The translations under genes and the position numbers were made by a program. A stretch of 64,000 nt of DNA from Crotophaga sulcirostris (Eukaryota > Chordata > Aves > Cuculiformes > Crotophagidae): assembly GCA_013397455.1 (NCBI GenBank), contig VYZB01000327.1, forward strand, positions 165,824 to 229,823, read 5' to 3'. Below the pieces are notes generated by a model. The model was not told the DNA's origin, made no database searches, and saw only the letters and a list, made by a program, of their open reading frames with translations. This document shows positions 49,823 to 60,753 of the stretch, one piece after another; the first letter of the stretch is position 1, and each line of letters opens with the position of its first letter.

Positions 49823-50389
49823 TGTCATAGTTTAACTCCAACCAGCAACTATATACCACACAGCTGCTCTCTCACTCTCCCTCAGTGTGACTGAGGAGAG
49901 AATCAGAAGAGTAAAAATGAGAAAACTCGTGGGTTGAGATAAAGATAGTTTAATAAATACAACAAAAACTATGCACAGGAGCAAAAGAAAACAAAGAATT
50001 CATTCACTCCTTCCCATCAGTAGGCAGGTGTTCAGCCATCTCCAGGAAAGCAGGGCTGTGTTATGCGTGATATTTACTTGGGAATACAAATACCAACATT
50101 TGAAACTTCTCTCCCTTCATTCTTCTTCCTCCAGTTTGTATGCCATATGGTGTGGAATATACCTTTGGTTGGTTTGTGTTAGCTTTCCCAGCTGTGTCCC
50201 CTCCCAGCTTCTTGTACACCCACAACCTGCACACAGGTGGAGTGGTTTGAGAAGCAGAAAAGTCCTTGAGACTGTGTAAGATCTACTCAGCAATAATGAA
50301 AACATCCCTGTTTTGAGCACAAATCCAAACATAGCTCCATAATAGCTACTGTAAATAAATTTAACTCTATTCCAGCCAAAACCAGCATA
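49823..50389 (-). repeat. 3' LTR of the endogenous retrovirus
   Basis: In + orientation it opens TGTCATAGTTTAACTCCAAC and closes CCAGCCAAAACCAGCATA, near the TG...CA ends expected. An ATTAAA poly-A signal on the minus strand lies at 49949-49954, directly before the conserved TCTCAACCCACGAG block. The TATA position is degraded (CAGTTTGTATGCCATATGG in + orientation). It is 567 bp, shorter than its partner, and the two LTRs differ widely, so the insertion is ancient. Confidence 0.85.
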
Positions 50390-50402
50390 TTTTCCACCCC
50401 TT
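50390..50402 (-). other. Polypurine tract
   Basis: On the minus strand the bases just inside the 3' LTR are purine-rich (AAGGGGTGGAAAA). This is the place where plus-strand DNA synthesis of a retroelement is primed. Position and strand support the orientation of the element. Confidence 0.65.
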
Positions 50403-50730
50403 ATTGCATACAATTTATATCATGGTCAGTCACATGGTCACTACCTAATACATCCTCATTAACTACCATTCTCCTTCCCTTCTTTTGATATATTCAGATG
50501 TAAATCTCTTAGTCTACAGACTGACCCTGTAAAAGTTCAGAAGTGTCCACAAAAATGCCCATTAAGTCCATTTAGTCCATGACTTGGGCTCTGTCTGTTA
50601 TGGTGGTCATCCAAGACAGGAGAGGTGGTGTGTTGTGCAAAGCTGTTGGACACCAAAACCAGTTCACCAGGTCATTACCGCTGCACTCGCATTGCTTCTT
50701 GTAAGGCTCCTCCATTGTTTCAGGTTGTTT

Positions 50731-51038
50731 CTGCTATAGTAATTCCTATAAACTGCAACTCAGTCATGGATTACAACAATTAAATCTATTTCCATCACAA
50801 ATTTGTTTCCCTTTGGGACAGGTTATGGGGTTTAACATCACAACGAATCCCCTTGTTCCTATCTTGGCTAGCAACAAGGTATTCCTGCTATAGTAATTCC
50901 TATAACATGCAGCTCAAATTATGACTTTACAACAATTTAAAGGTATTTCCATTGCAGTCTCCACTCTGGTTCCTTTGGACCAGACCATAGTGTTTAACAT
51001 TTCAATGAACTCCTCTCCCTGCCCCTGTGCCATCTTGG
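50731..51038 (-). repeat. 154-bp tandem duplication inside the retrovirus
   Basis: CTGCTATAGTAATTCCTATA occurs at 50731 and again at 50885, and the following sequence (ACAACAATT, ATTTCCAT, GTTTAACAT, CATCTTGG-type blocks) repeats in the same order to about 51038. The copies have diverged substantially, so the duplication is old and probably predates the insertion. Confidence 0.75.
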
Positions 51039-51040
51039 AC

Positions 51041-51590
51041 TTATCCACAGACTGCAGTCCCTTAATGTTGTACCTGCTCTAAGTGGAGTCTTATCTGCTA
51101 GTCTTTTCAGGGGTATACCTGTTGGAGTATAGACTTATTCAAAGCCACAGTCACTTTGAAATGCACCTGTTCCAGTGTGGCCTTACCCATGGGTGACAAT
51201 GCTTTCAGACATGTATTTGCTGCACTATGGTCTTACCCACAGTCACAGTTCCTTCAGAATTAAACCTGCTCCAACATGGTCTATGACTGCAGTCACTCCA
51301 GGGCTGTACTGCTCTGTTATGAGTTTATACACGGTCAAACACCTTGAGGTGCTCCAGCATGAACTCTTTTACAACCACAAATGCTTCAATGTGTACCTTC
51401 TTCAGCATGGTTTATCCTTGGGACACAATCCCTTTAGAGATTTACCTACTGCCACACAGCTGTAACCAGGCACACAGACACTTTGAGATGTATCTGCTCT
51501 GGTATGGGCTTATCCACACCTACAGATGCTTTGAAGCGTCCTTCTTCCATGTGGAGTCACCCACAAGTCATAGTCCCTTCTTAAGTTTGC
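51041..51590 (-). repeat. Degenerate 49-bp tandem array (about 11 units)
   Basis: Units begin TTATCCACAG or similar, continue with a CAGTC..CTTCA core, then a CCTGCTCCA..TGGTC end. Starts are near 51041, 51136, 51184, 51234, 51417 and 51515, with shorter or damaged units between them. Unit lengths vary from 42 to 51 bp, which breaks any reading frame, so the array is not protein-coding in its present form. It occupies the middle of the retroviral interior, where a coding region would be expected. CRISPR can be excluded: there are no distinct repeats and spacers. Confidence 0.75.
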
Positions 51591-51758
51591 ACTGGAATTC
51601 CAGTCCATCCAGTACAGCAATGCAGAAACAGCAGCAATACCCTGGTCATCTGCCAGCTCTGGCACATTGCCATTGCTGTTTTCATAACGTTTCCGGGCAC
51701 AGCAGAGTAAGATGATAAGCAAAACAGCAGTACAGCAAGCAGCGAAAGCAAAAAGCAA
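51510..51758 (-). CDS. Short membrane-protein-like ORF in the retroviral leader
   Basis: An 83-codon frame starting about 150 bp after the primer-binding site. Residues 2-21 form one hydrophobic segment rich in Ala, Leu, Ile and Cys, followed directly by a basic ARKR, then a polar and acidic tail. This is the layout of a small type III or signal-anchored membrane protein. The frame ends by running into the first units of the 49-bp array. A second frame over the same DNA also encodes a hydrophobic start. No retroviral family is recognised. It may be a remnant of a spliced accessory exon, a leader peptide or a chance frame. Confidence 0.3.
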   Translation of the reverse strand: MLFAFAACCTAVLLIILLCCARKRYENSNGNVPELADDQGIAAVSALLYWMDWNSSANLRRDYDLWVTPHGRRTLQSICRCG

Positions 51759-51910
51759 CTGCTAACAAGCATAAGATTCTAATTTACAGTTAGGCAAGCA
51801 AGCCCTACAGCAAGCACAGGAGCCTGCCAATTAATAGCTAAACAGCAATAACCACTATAAATTTATCTAGCACATTCCAATCAAATCCATCATTTTCTTG
51901 AACCCTTCAA

Positions 51911-51928
51911 GCCCCAAAGTGGGTGCCA
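51911..51928 (-). other. Primer-binding site, tRNA-Lys type
   Basis: On the minus strand the site reads TGGCACCCACTTTGGGGC, 8 bases inside the LTR. It agrees at 14 of 18 positions with the tRNA-Lys(1,2) site used by betaretrovirus-like elements. This fixes the upper LTR as the 5' LTR. Confidence 0.75.
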
Positions 51929-51936
51929 AAAAGGAC

Positions 51937-52680
51937 TGTCATTGTTTAGCCCTTAGCCAGGAGCTAAACAGCATACAGCTGCTTTCTTCCCCTTCCCCAC
52001 TCAGTGGGACAGGGAGGAGAATCAGAAAAGGAAAGGAAAACTCATGGGTTGAGATAAAAACAGTTTTAATAGAACAATAAAAGTAGAGAGAATAATGATA
52101 ATACCAATACTGATACTGATAGTAATAGTAATAGTTACAAATAATAGAATATATAAAATGATGCTCATTCCATCCTGAGTAGTGATTGCAAAACACATGC
52201 TCCAAGCAGTGAACACCAAACAGTGAAGACAGCGAGCACTGCATCTCCAGTAAGCTCAGAGATTCCAGCAAGTCAAGATATCACAGCAAGCACAGAAATC
52301 TGGAACAACAAATGCAGAGCACAGAAAGCATGGCACTAAGAGCAACCCCTGCCCCAGGCAAATTTCCTGTTGAGAAATGGAGCATGACATTTATGGTTCA
52401 GAATACTTCTATTGGTTAAACATGGGAAACTGAGAGCGTACTTGATTTCCTAGCAACAATCAAAAATATCAGTGTATTTTGAGCATTCTTCTCATCCTAA
52501 AATCAAGAAAACAGCAGCTACTGCTAAGTAAATTGACCCAGCCAAATATGCCAGCCAGTAGTAAGCTTTATCTAGTAACAGGTAAAACAATATGTGTTAT
52601 CAACATTATTCTCACAGTCAATTTGAAAAACAGCAGCTACTGTAAAGAAAATTAGTTCTATCCCAGCTGGAAACAGGACA
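51937..52680 (-). repeat. 5' LTR of the endogenous retrovirus
   Basis: It opens in + orientation with TGTCATTGTTTAGCCCTTAG and ends CCCAGCTGGAAACAGGACA, so both termini are near the family's TG...CA. A minus-strand ATTAAA poly-A signal lies at 52065-52070. Downstream of it is a decayed ATA/ATT trinucleotide-rich stretch (about 52080-52150). At 744 bp it is 177 bp longer than the other LTR, partly because of the duplication at 52452-52680 and partly because the interior segment at 52195-52380 is unlike LTR A. Confidence 0.85.
52452..52680 (-). repeat. Duplicated U3 segment in the 5' LTR
   Basis: The block from CTAGCAACAATC through TTCTTCTCATCC and AACAGCAGCTACTGCTAAG (from 52452) recurs from 52574 as CTAGTAACAGG, ATTATTCTCACAG and AACAGCAGCTACTGTAAAG. 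The offset is about 122 bp. On the minus strand this is the start of U3, where retroviral enhancers lie. The other LTR of the element has only one copy. Confidence 0.7.
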
Positions 52681-55600
52681 TCCTTTTAGTAATCATTTAA
52701 AAATCTTTAGTCCATACATTTTTCTAATTCCTTTTTGAACTGGCTGATAATATCTGCTTTGCATGCTTCTTGTGGCATTTCCCAAAATTCAGTACTTGCT
52801 TGTAAAAATGTACTGACTTTCCTCTGCTCTAAACAGATCTCATAATAGTTTTAACTTTCATCTTGTTCTTATATGAAGTCATTTGGTGAATAGCCATTTC
52901 TTGCACATTGGTTAAGTATTGCTTTCAATCACCAACCATGTAAATTTTTAGGTATTCTCTGGTTGTCCTATAGATCTGCCCAGGACAAAACAGTTCTGGA
53001 GACAACTAGAGCGAAGTGTGAACACTAGTTATGTGCTGATACTTAGTCTTGGATCCTAGGATCACTTTCTGCTTATATATATTTATGGAGACACAGCCCT
53101 CCATGTACAAACAAGTGCTAAGTATTCACCCTGCTTTCTTCACAATTACGTAACAAAGGTATCCTTCTGCCTACTGAACTGGTTGTCATGAATTTGCATT
53201 ATTTGACTCTTAAATACCTGCTTCCCTTTTATAATAAAAGATGTTCCATTACTTTGTTTTTTTAATGGCATTTTCAGCTAAGGAATCAAATTTGTGGTCG
53301 TTGCTCTACCAGAATCATCTTTTCATTTGATCTAGCTTTTAGGTCATATTATGAAATATATTGTGATGGTTAACTATCATTCACTTTCCTTTAAATGTCT
53401 AGTCTTTAATTTCTAATTGAGTTTAGAAACTGAAAAGACTGAATGAGTTGATGGTCAGCTGAGATAAGTTAGAGAGATATCAGTAGGGAAAGGAAGATGA
53501 TAAACTAGGTTCTATATTCAAAACGATCACTTTCTATTTGATCTGAAAAGTCAAAGACAGGTACAGCCTCTAGGATTTTGATTACATCTATAACAACCCA
53601 TATTTGTATCAGTAATGAAGAATTATTTCTGAGTATTTTCCATTTTTCTGTCATTATTTTCCATATACTCCTTGCTCCTCAATCACCATAATACAATGTA
53701 GTCTTTAAAACTTGTACAGAAGCTTGAAACAAAGTCATCATTCTATTATTTTGCTTTATCATACTTCTATTTTACTTTACTTCTAGGCTCTGGAACTTGT
53801 ATCAGATTTCTTTCTTAGAAACCACCTGTCACGGAGTGAGCTACCATGAGAAAGATGAGAAAGCACAGTTAATTTTTAGATTAAATTATTTGGGAGTTGG
53901 CAAAAAAGTGTTATTTATAGACTTATATAACCTGGAATTTATTTGACTTGTTGATAGAGTCACTCTTTTAATTAGCATTCCTACTAACAATTTCATAAAA
54001 GAGACCATGTGTTGAATACTCCTGAGATAGCTCAGCACCTCTGAGTTTTATGAGCTTTTGGATTTTTTCCTCCTCAGAATAGAGTCTGGGCCAAATGGCA
54101 AAACTGTAACTACTGCTTCTTCTAGATCTATGGCTAAAATTGAGAAGTCACTGGCCAATAATACTAACCATAATGCTCACACAGTGCTTTTGTGAGTGCT
54201 AACTCTAGCAAAAAAAAGATTTTCTATTTTTCTTTTTAGTGTATAAAATTGGATTAAATCCAGCTTCTATTAAAAGCTGTCAGACATGAAGCACAAATTC
54301 TCAAGACTTGGTGTTGAGCCAAAATAGATGGCTCATCACTTTCTCACTTACATTATTCATGTAAGAGAAAAATACCACAGCCAAATGGAAAAGTCAGTTT
54401 ATGAGCATCAGAAAACGTGCAGCAAATTGTGACAATATGCTGATATAGAAGTAATTTCAAGGTTAAATTGTGAATCCTCATTGTGAATCTTGTGTTTATA
54501 TAGGATTTATACAGTCTTGCTTAGTGCAAGTCTTTTAAAACTGGATTAAATTATTAATTTCCGTAGAAAGTTTCCTAAATCTTCATGGGTATCCACTTGC
54601 TTTAAAAATGGGGACAAATGGTGTCAAAGTCATCCAACACAGATTTATGTACTTAATTACAAATATCTATTTTTTGTAAGGTGAATCACATACTTCGTAA
54701 GTACATTTGTCTTTTGATTAAGGGCTGAAGGAATTCCTGACAAATGTAAATGTTGTTACAGCCAGAAAACCTCAATTTACTTTAAACTATTGAACATAAG
54801 TTAGGAGGACAGAACTTGCAAAGATCCTTCTGCTGATAGACCTGTTGACCACTCACCTTCAGTGACACTGGCAATTTATATCTTCTTCCCAGTGTGTCCT
54901 GAGAACTGACTTCTATCTCTGTCCCACAAAGCAGATGCAGTGAACTGGAGAAAAGTTGAAAAACTCCAGTGAATGAAAAGCTTGTGTCTTTCCCTAGTTA
55001 CAAACATAGGTAGACCTTGGGTTTGCTGTGTGATCCAAAGCATTTGTATAGTCTTCCCAAGTGACCCAGAATAGAAACAACATTCCTGCATCACACAATT
55101 GGGCCTACTGGTTAGCAATAATGTGCTACTAAATGAAAATTCCAGTAAGAGAAACGAGTTAATACTTGGATCAGTTGATACCAGTTTCTAGGCAAAACTA
55201 TGGAAATGATGATGCATGTTTTATTAAGTAGTGGATTATTGTGTATTAATATAAATAATGACATTTGACTTCAGTTTATGGAAAACAAGATTTTTCAGAC
55301 TGATTATGTTGTCTGTTGAACAAATTCAACTATCCAAATGAAATAGATTAGATATTAGAATTTTGAAAGCTTTGAATTTTATAACTGTGCCACATCGCGG
55401 TTTAAAAACTGAAAACTAATTAGTATGACTGTGAACAGGAAATTATTATCAAATGGTGATGATCAAATTATGATAATTTGGTTTTGCAGAAATGCTGAAA
55501 AAACAATGGAATTTTTCTTCTGTATTGAAAAAATTTGAAATTACTGAGCCACAAGAGCTGAAATTAATGCATCATCTATCATAAGGGAAGAAAGACTACA

Positions 55601-56343
55601 CATGGTAAAAGTAGTATTTTACATCCCAGGAAAAAGTAACCATGACAATCTAATATATTACTGCCCCAATCCACTTCATGTTTCTTGTATAGATAGCAGA
55701 TTGCAGAGTGCAGGCTGGAGACGAAAAAAAAAAAAAAAAAAAGAGAAAAAAAACCAAACAGATATTTTCATCTTAGATGACCTATTTCATAGACTGGAAC
55801 AAAGACCTGGTAAAAGGTTTCCACAAGGCTTTGTATGACGTACTTGAGCTGTAGAGAGATTTTTGCAATCCTTTTAAAGATTCCCAGGTTAGGTTGTTCT
55901 GCCCTTTCATTAAGACTGGCTCTATCTTACTATGTCAGTGATGAGCTTTGTCATCCTACACCTACAGAAGATTTTAGCAGCTATATGATAGTCAGTTGCA
56001 TAGCAGCTGTCTTTGATTCATAATCTACTTGTTTCATAACTTACTGTTTTTCCTTCCTACCCATTCCAAGAAAACCACTAAAACTGAACCCAAATTCTTG
56101 ATGCAAATTTCTGTATTTATCTGAAAAAGATCTTGCTGGTCATATATATTGCTGACTCCTTCTTGTCACTTAATATATGGAGCAGGTGATGAAGATGGAT
56201 GGAACCTGAAGAAAACAAAAAACCATAAACTTTTAACACTCATGAGTCATCGGTAAAGAGCACCGCCTTCTTTCAAGAACAAAAAAATCCAGCTTTTGAA
56301 ACAAGGAGTAAAATTGGAAGACGTTTTACACTATTACTATTTA
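52681..56343. other. AT-rich, nothing recognised
   Basis: No gene, LINE or LTR is visible after the retroviral element. The minus-strand frame at 54876-55118 (80 codons) has no recognisable features. Confidence 0.5.
55724..55753. repeat. Poly-A tract
   Basis: Nineteen consecutive A, then GAG and eight more A. No recognisable processed sequence lies immediately upstream, so a retrotransposed origin cannot be shown. Confidence 0.9.
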
Positions 56344-56510
56344 GGTGGTGGAGTCTCAAGCCCTGGAGGTGTTTAAGGGAAGACTGGATGAGACACTGAG
56401 TGCCATGCTTTAGATGATGTGTTGGTGTTAGTGTTGAGTTACAGGTTGGAATTGATGATCTCAGAGGTCCTTTCCAACCTTGTAATACTGTGATACTGTG
56501 ATACTGTGTG
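56344..56510 (+). mobile_element. CR1 LINE, short 3' end (ATACTGTG-tailed subfamily)
   Basis: GGTGGTGGAGTCTCAAGCCC, GGAGGTGTTTAAGGG, CTGGATGAGACACTGAGTGC and GGTCCTTTCCAACCTTG, ending in three ATACTGTG units. It is closely similar to the last 170 bp of the copy at 36423-37479, including its distinctive tail. Confidence 0.92.
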
Positions 56511-56874
56511 ATTACGGGTGAGTTTATAAAAACTCAAGCTTGTCTAAGATGACACAGTAGACTGTTCTGATGAATCAGCACAATCATGTTCTTATTCTCC
56601 TTTTACTTAAAAAATGTATTTTCTTATAGTGAATCTTCATTTTTACAACTGTCAGTTTCTCTGACACTTTAGGTTCCACGTTTGTCACATGACAACCATG
56701 GTGTTGGCTATCAAAACATTTAATGACTTGTACCCATGCATTTAGCATCACATAGCAACTGTGACAGCTAATCTGTTAGAGTGAATGTGGTTTTACTACA
56801 GAAATGAATGAGCCCGAGACTAATTAAAATATTAATTAAACAATAATAGCTACAATAAACAGTAAAAAATAAAG

Positions 56875-56962
56875 TAGAATCATAGAATCATAGAATCATA
56901 GCATCGTTTGTGTTGGAAGGGATGTTAAAGATGATCTAGTTCCAACTCCCCTGCCATGGGTA
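56875..56962 (-). mobile_element. CR1 LINE, extreme 3' end
   Basis: In + orientation it opens with three AGAATCAT units, then GTTGGAAGGGATGTTAAAGA and CCCCTGCCATGGG, the reverse complement of a CR1 3' end of the ATTCTATG-tailed type. It is 88 bp long. Confidence 0.92.
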
Positions 56963-57203
56963 CCTGTTTCTATTTGAATTATAGAAATAAAATTTTCTTG
57001 TCAGGATGTGTGACAGGTTGTTTAAAGGCAAACACTGTGTAGAGAGCAATGACTTTTCAGATAAAGTGAGTGTGTATCCTCATGACAATAATCAATATCT
57101 CCATTTTATTACTATAAAGAATCTAAGATTTTGTCCTTGGCCTCATTCAGACATGCCAGTGTTCAACTACCTTTATGACAACTGTACAAAACCCTAATCT
57201 AGT

Positions 57204-57736
57204 TGTTGTGGTTTAACCCTGGTAGGCAGTTAAGCCCCACACAAACAATCAGTCATTAACCCATAGTAGAATAAGGAAAAGAATCCGAAGCGTAAAAGTG
57301 AGAAAACACATGGGTTGAGATAAAGACAGTTTAATAGGTAAAGCAAGCACTGCACATGCAAGCAAAACAAATTAAGAAATTTATTCACTACTTCCTGCCA
57401 GCAAGTAGGTGTTCAACTATCTCCAGGAAAGCAAGGCTCCATCACACATGATGGTTATCTATGTAGAAAGCCGGCATACCTCCAAACATCATTTCTTTAT
57501 CTCCCAGCTTTTATTGTTGAGCATGATATTACACATATAGTATGGGATTACCCTTTGGTCACCTGGGGTAAGCTGTCCTAACTGTGTCTCTTCCCAGCTG
57601 TTTGTGCATCCCCAGTTTAATTACTGGTGGAGCAGTATGAGGAGCAGTATGAGAAGCATTAAAAGGCCTTAATATGATGTATGCACTGATCAGCAATAGC
57701 TAAAATATCCTGGTATTATCAACACAGTTCTTGTAA
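57204..57736 (-). mobile_element. Solo LTR of the same retrovirus family, truncated
   Basis: In + orientation it opens TGTTGTGGTTTAACCCTGGT, the intact family terminus, and carries CACATGGGTTGAGATAAAGA with a minus-strand ATTAAA signal at 57330-57335. It shares TAGGTGTTCAACTATCTCCA and the CAGCTGT..TGTGCATCC blocks with the LTR at 49823. It stops near TTATCAACACAGTTCTTGTA, about 80 bp short of the U3 terminus. No primer site, interior or partner LTR is present. A 14-bp word (GGAGCAGTATGAGG) is duplicated near 57630-57653. Confidence 0.85.
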
Positions 57737-60700
57737 TGGAAGTTTTATACTGAAAATAGTTGATTATGCCATAAACATTTTATTTTTAAAGGAACAAATG
57801 AAATGAATCTCATCTATAGTTAGTTTTTAAATATTGCCATTTTTCTATCCTTCTCATGAAAATGTCATAATAATGTAAGAGGTTGATGAAATACGGACTA
57901 CCGTAAACTAAAAAAATAGTGATTAGAATTTCAGTAAATATTGACTGAGATAAATTTTTTATTGGATAACTTCCAAGGTTAGAACATAGTAGGAGCACGA
58001 GGGACTTGACCTAAGGTACAACTTTCTGGACCACCTCTGAGCTCTGTGAGAAAAACACATCGGTGTTGTCAATCAAAATTCCAGAGATGATGGTAAGGAA
58101 GCAGGGAATAACATAAAGTGAAGAAGGTCATAAACAACACCAACATAGTATGTCTTAAAGTGAGATTTGAAATTTTCTTCAGAAATCAGTGTGAATTCTT
58201 CAGAAGACAAAGTGATTAGGCCAGTCAGGCACCAGCTGATGACACTTAAAGGCTGTATGAACTTTGCATTTCACAGTAAAAAAAGTAAATATCAACTAGT
58301 TGGTATGCATCCCTATGATATGCTGTTATACAGTAGATGAATTGTGAACAAATATAAAACCAAATTCTGTCTTTTCTGTAGGAACAAAAAGTCTCCCAGC
58401 TCCATTTCAGTTAAGTTGAAGGTCAAAGAAAGGCAAATATAATTAGTTTATGTTCTGTTATGACAAATTCAGGAGCAGGTGCACAGTACTACTCATTGAA
58501 TAGTTTCATATTTTTTGAATCAACAGCACTAAGCATTTAAAGTATTTCCACTTGCTTTGTGATCACATTCTATCTCAAGGACTGCAACTCATCAATATAC
58601 TGCTTGTGTGTTGCCTGGGGATAGTCCATCCAGGTATGTTCAATAATACGTTAGCTTGTGAATCATAAGAGAACTTCAAAATACTCCAGGTAGTGTGCTT
58701 GAATGTCTAAAGCCAGGCTGTGAGAATGCAAGATGAATCTGTTCAGGAAGTTAATCTCGGGGCCTTGAGATGTTTTTCATGTAAAATACAGATAAGATCC
58801 ATCAGCTCATTATTTTTTCTTTATTTTCTGCACTACAACTAGCAAAAGGTTCTAAAGGTTTCTCCTTGCTGTTTTCTTTACTTGTTCATCTGAGCAGCAC
58901 TTAAATTAATGCAGTTCCAAATGTGTCCCTATTTTCATGAGCAAATTATGTTCCCGCCTCGAAGAATGACATAATACCATCTTTTGCATTTCAAACTGAC
59001 TTTTCCTCTTTCAGTCTTGCTACTTACAGCTCATTGCATGCCCCAAGGGAGTTGTGCCCTCTTCTTTGCATTTGAAAGTTTGTCTTGGAGACATGTAAAA
59101 GGAAGCAACCTTTCTTTGTGGATACTCGTATTTCTGCTCTAACACAGATTGTATTTTATCATTCTACTTCTTACACAATTCAAAACAATTGGTAGTAAAC
59201 TGATCATCCCACTCCTGAAAAACTTACTCAAGCATCATTTTGATTGTCTCTAATCGAGTTTGGATTCAAAACGAATTTTAAATCAGGCTAGATAAATGTC
59301 ATATATAATGATGAGGATTGCCTTAAATCCCTCACTGATTCAATATTCAAAAATTTTATGAATGTTATGAACAAAATACTTTTATTTTGGAATAAAAAAG
59401 TTAATGGATAAAGATATCAAAGAGTTTTATTTATTTTTATAACTAATTTTGATTTAGGAATGATGTACTGACATTCAGCTAGAATTGTAATCCTACATCA
59501 CATCAGTTCAACAGTTAATTTTTTATTTTTATTTTTTTTCCCCCAAACAAATAAGTAGCATATTTAACCAGTGTATTTTCATAAATGGCTGTCGATATGA
59601 CATTTCTGCTAAGTAGTCCTTTTGCAATCTCCTCTTAAACGTAACTACATTTCCTTTCATGTTTGATCTATTTTGACACAACATTAACCATTTCAATAAC
59701 AATGTATTCTTACTTTTGTCTGTAATTTTAGGCATTTTTTTCCATAAATAGATAATAAATGCACTTTGTAATGTGTTGAAATCGTGGCAATACAGAAACA
59801 TAAATCTTACACATATTGAACAATGGTAAAATAATTAAAATAATGAACAAATGCAAATACAGGGTAAATGAGATTAGAATCAGGCACATTACACCTTTCA
59901 TGAAAAGAAATTTCATTAAGAAGTCATTATTGAATTATCTTTGTTACTTGAACATGACATACTTTGTGATGAAGTAGCACAAACCTGGAATTTAGATTTC
60001 ATGTTTTTAAATGACACCAGAGAGAACTTAAAAAACTTTAAGTGACTGTGTTTGCATCGTGTTCCAAACTGTAGAAAATGCCTGTAACATCATTCTGTTA
60101 CAATGCTAGAAATTACATGGTGCCATCAGTCTTCACAAGAATATGACAAGTCTCCAAGCTTAGAAGGAGCCAAAAATGGAGGAAAATATTATTCATACAA
60201 ATTATTGTCTTAAGTATAATGATAATTTTTTTTTATGTGTGTATATATTTATATATATATGCTGCTGTGTTAAACTAGGCTTTTTTTCTGTGTGTATTTC
60301 AGTCACCTGTGAAGGTTCATCATGCTTTGCAACTCCAGAAATTACTTCTGACTCTGTGAATTCACAAGTATATACCTCAAATTACTAAGACATTTCTGGA
60401 AATAAAGTAAATTAAACTTAACATTTGAGTGGTAGGTCTCGTGACTTTTCAACGGAACTAAGTAACCTCAACACACCCATGAAAATCACAGTAAAAGTTT
60501 AAGTTCTAGAAATAAAAGTTATGTTACTGGATCAGCCTAAATTTTGGAATACAAGTTTAGAGCCTTTATTACATCTTCACTTTACTGCATCAGCATCCTT
60601 CAGAATAATAAAGACTTCTGATGACACATAACACCAGAGCAATAAATAAATAAAATGCATGAGGCTAATGGAAAATAATGTCAGCAGTTCACAAATACTA

Positions 60701-60753
60701 AGGTAAGCAAAATGATAAAATAGTTTCAGTCTTATGCTGCTTTCCATGCACGT
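57737..60753. other. AT-rich, nothing recognised
   Basis: No gene, transposon family or RNA gene is seen in 3 kb. Frames reach 90 codons (minus 59529-59801) but translate AT-rich DNA. Confidence 0.5.
60236..60261. repeat. (TA)n-rich tract
   Basis: An imperfect TATATATTTATATATATAT tract. Confidence 0.8.

Larger units (their letters stand above)
49823..52680 (-). mobile_element. Compact endogenous retrovirus, two LTRs, likely non-autonomous
   Basis: Two related LTRs (49823-50389 and 51937-52680) lie in the same orientation around a 1.55-kb interior. Next to the upper LTR, on the minus strand, is an 18-base site resembling the tRNA-Lys primer-binding site, and next to the lower LTR a purine-rich tract, so the element runs from high to low coordinates. 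I find no gag, protease, polymerase or envelope. The interior instead holds a short membrane-like ORF, a 49-bp tandem array and a 154-bp duplication. Flanking hexamers (GTCTTT and TCCTTT) match at four of six positions, a weak trace of a target-site duplication. The primer site favours a betaretrovirus-like (ERVK) class. It is old and incapable of expression as a virus. Confidence 0.8.

Noticed and set aside
50117..50413. 98-codon minus-strand frame inside the 3' LTR
   Set aside because: LTR sequence is regulatory and the frame has no retroviral protein features.
51175..51465. 96-codon + strand frame with repeated YLLxxGL-type motifs
   Set aside because: The repetition comes from the 49-bp DNA array, on the strand opposite to the element, and unit lengths that are not multiples of three break it.
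51041..51590. Regularly spaced repeats that could suggest a CRISPR array
   Set aside because: The whole unit repeats and decays uniformly; there are no conserved repeats separated by unique spacers, and the setting is a eukaryotic retroelement.
55724..55753. Poly-A tract as the tail of a processed pseudogene or SINE
   Set aside because: No recognisable transcript-like sequence or target-site duplication lies upstream.
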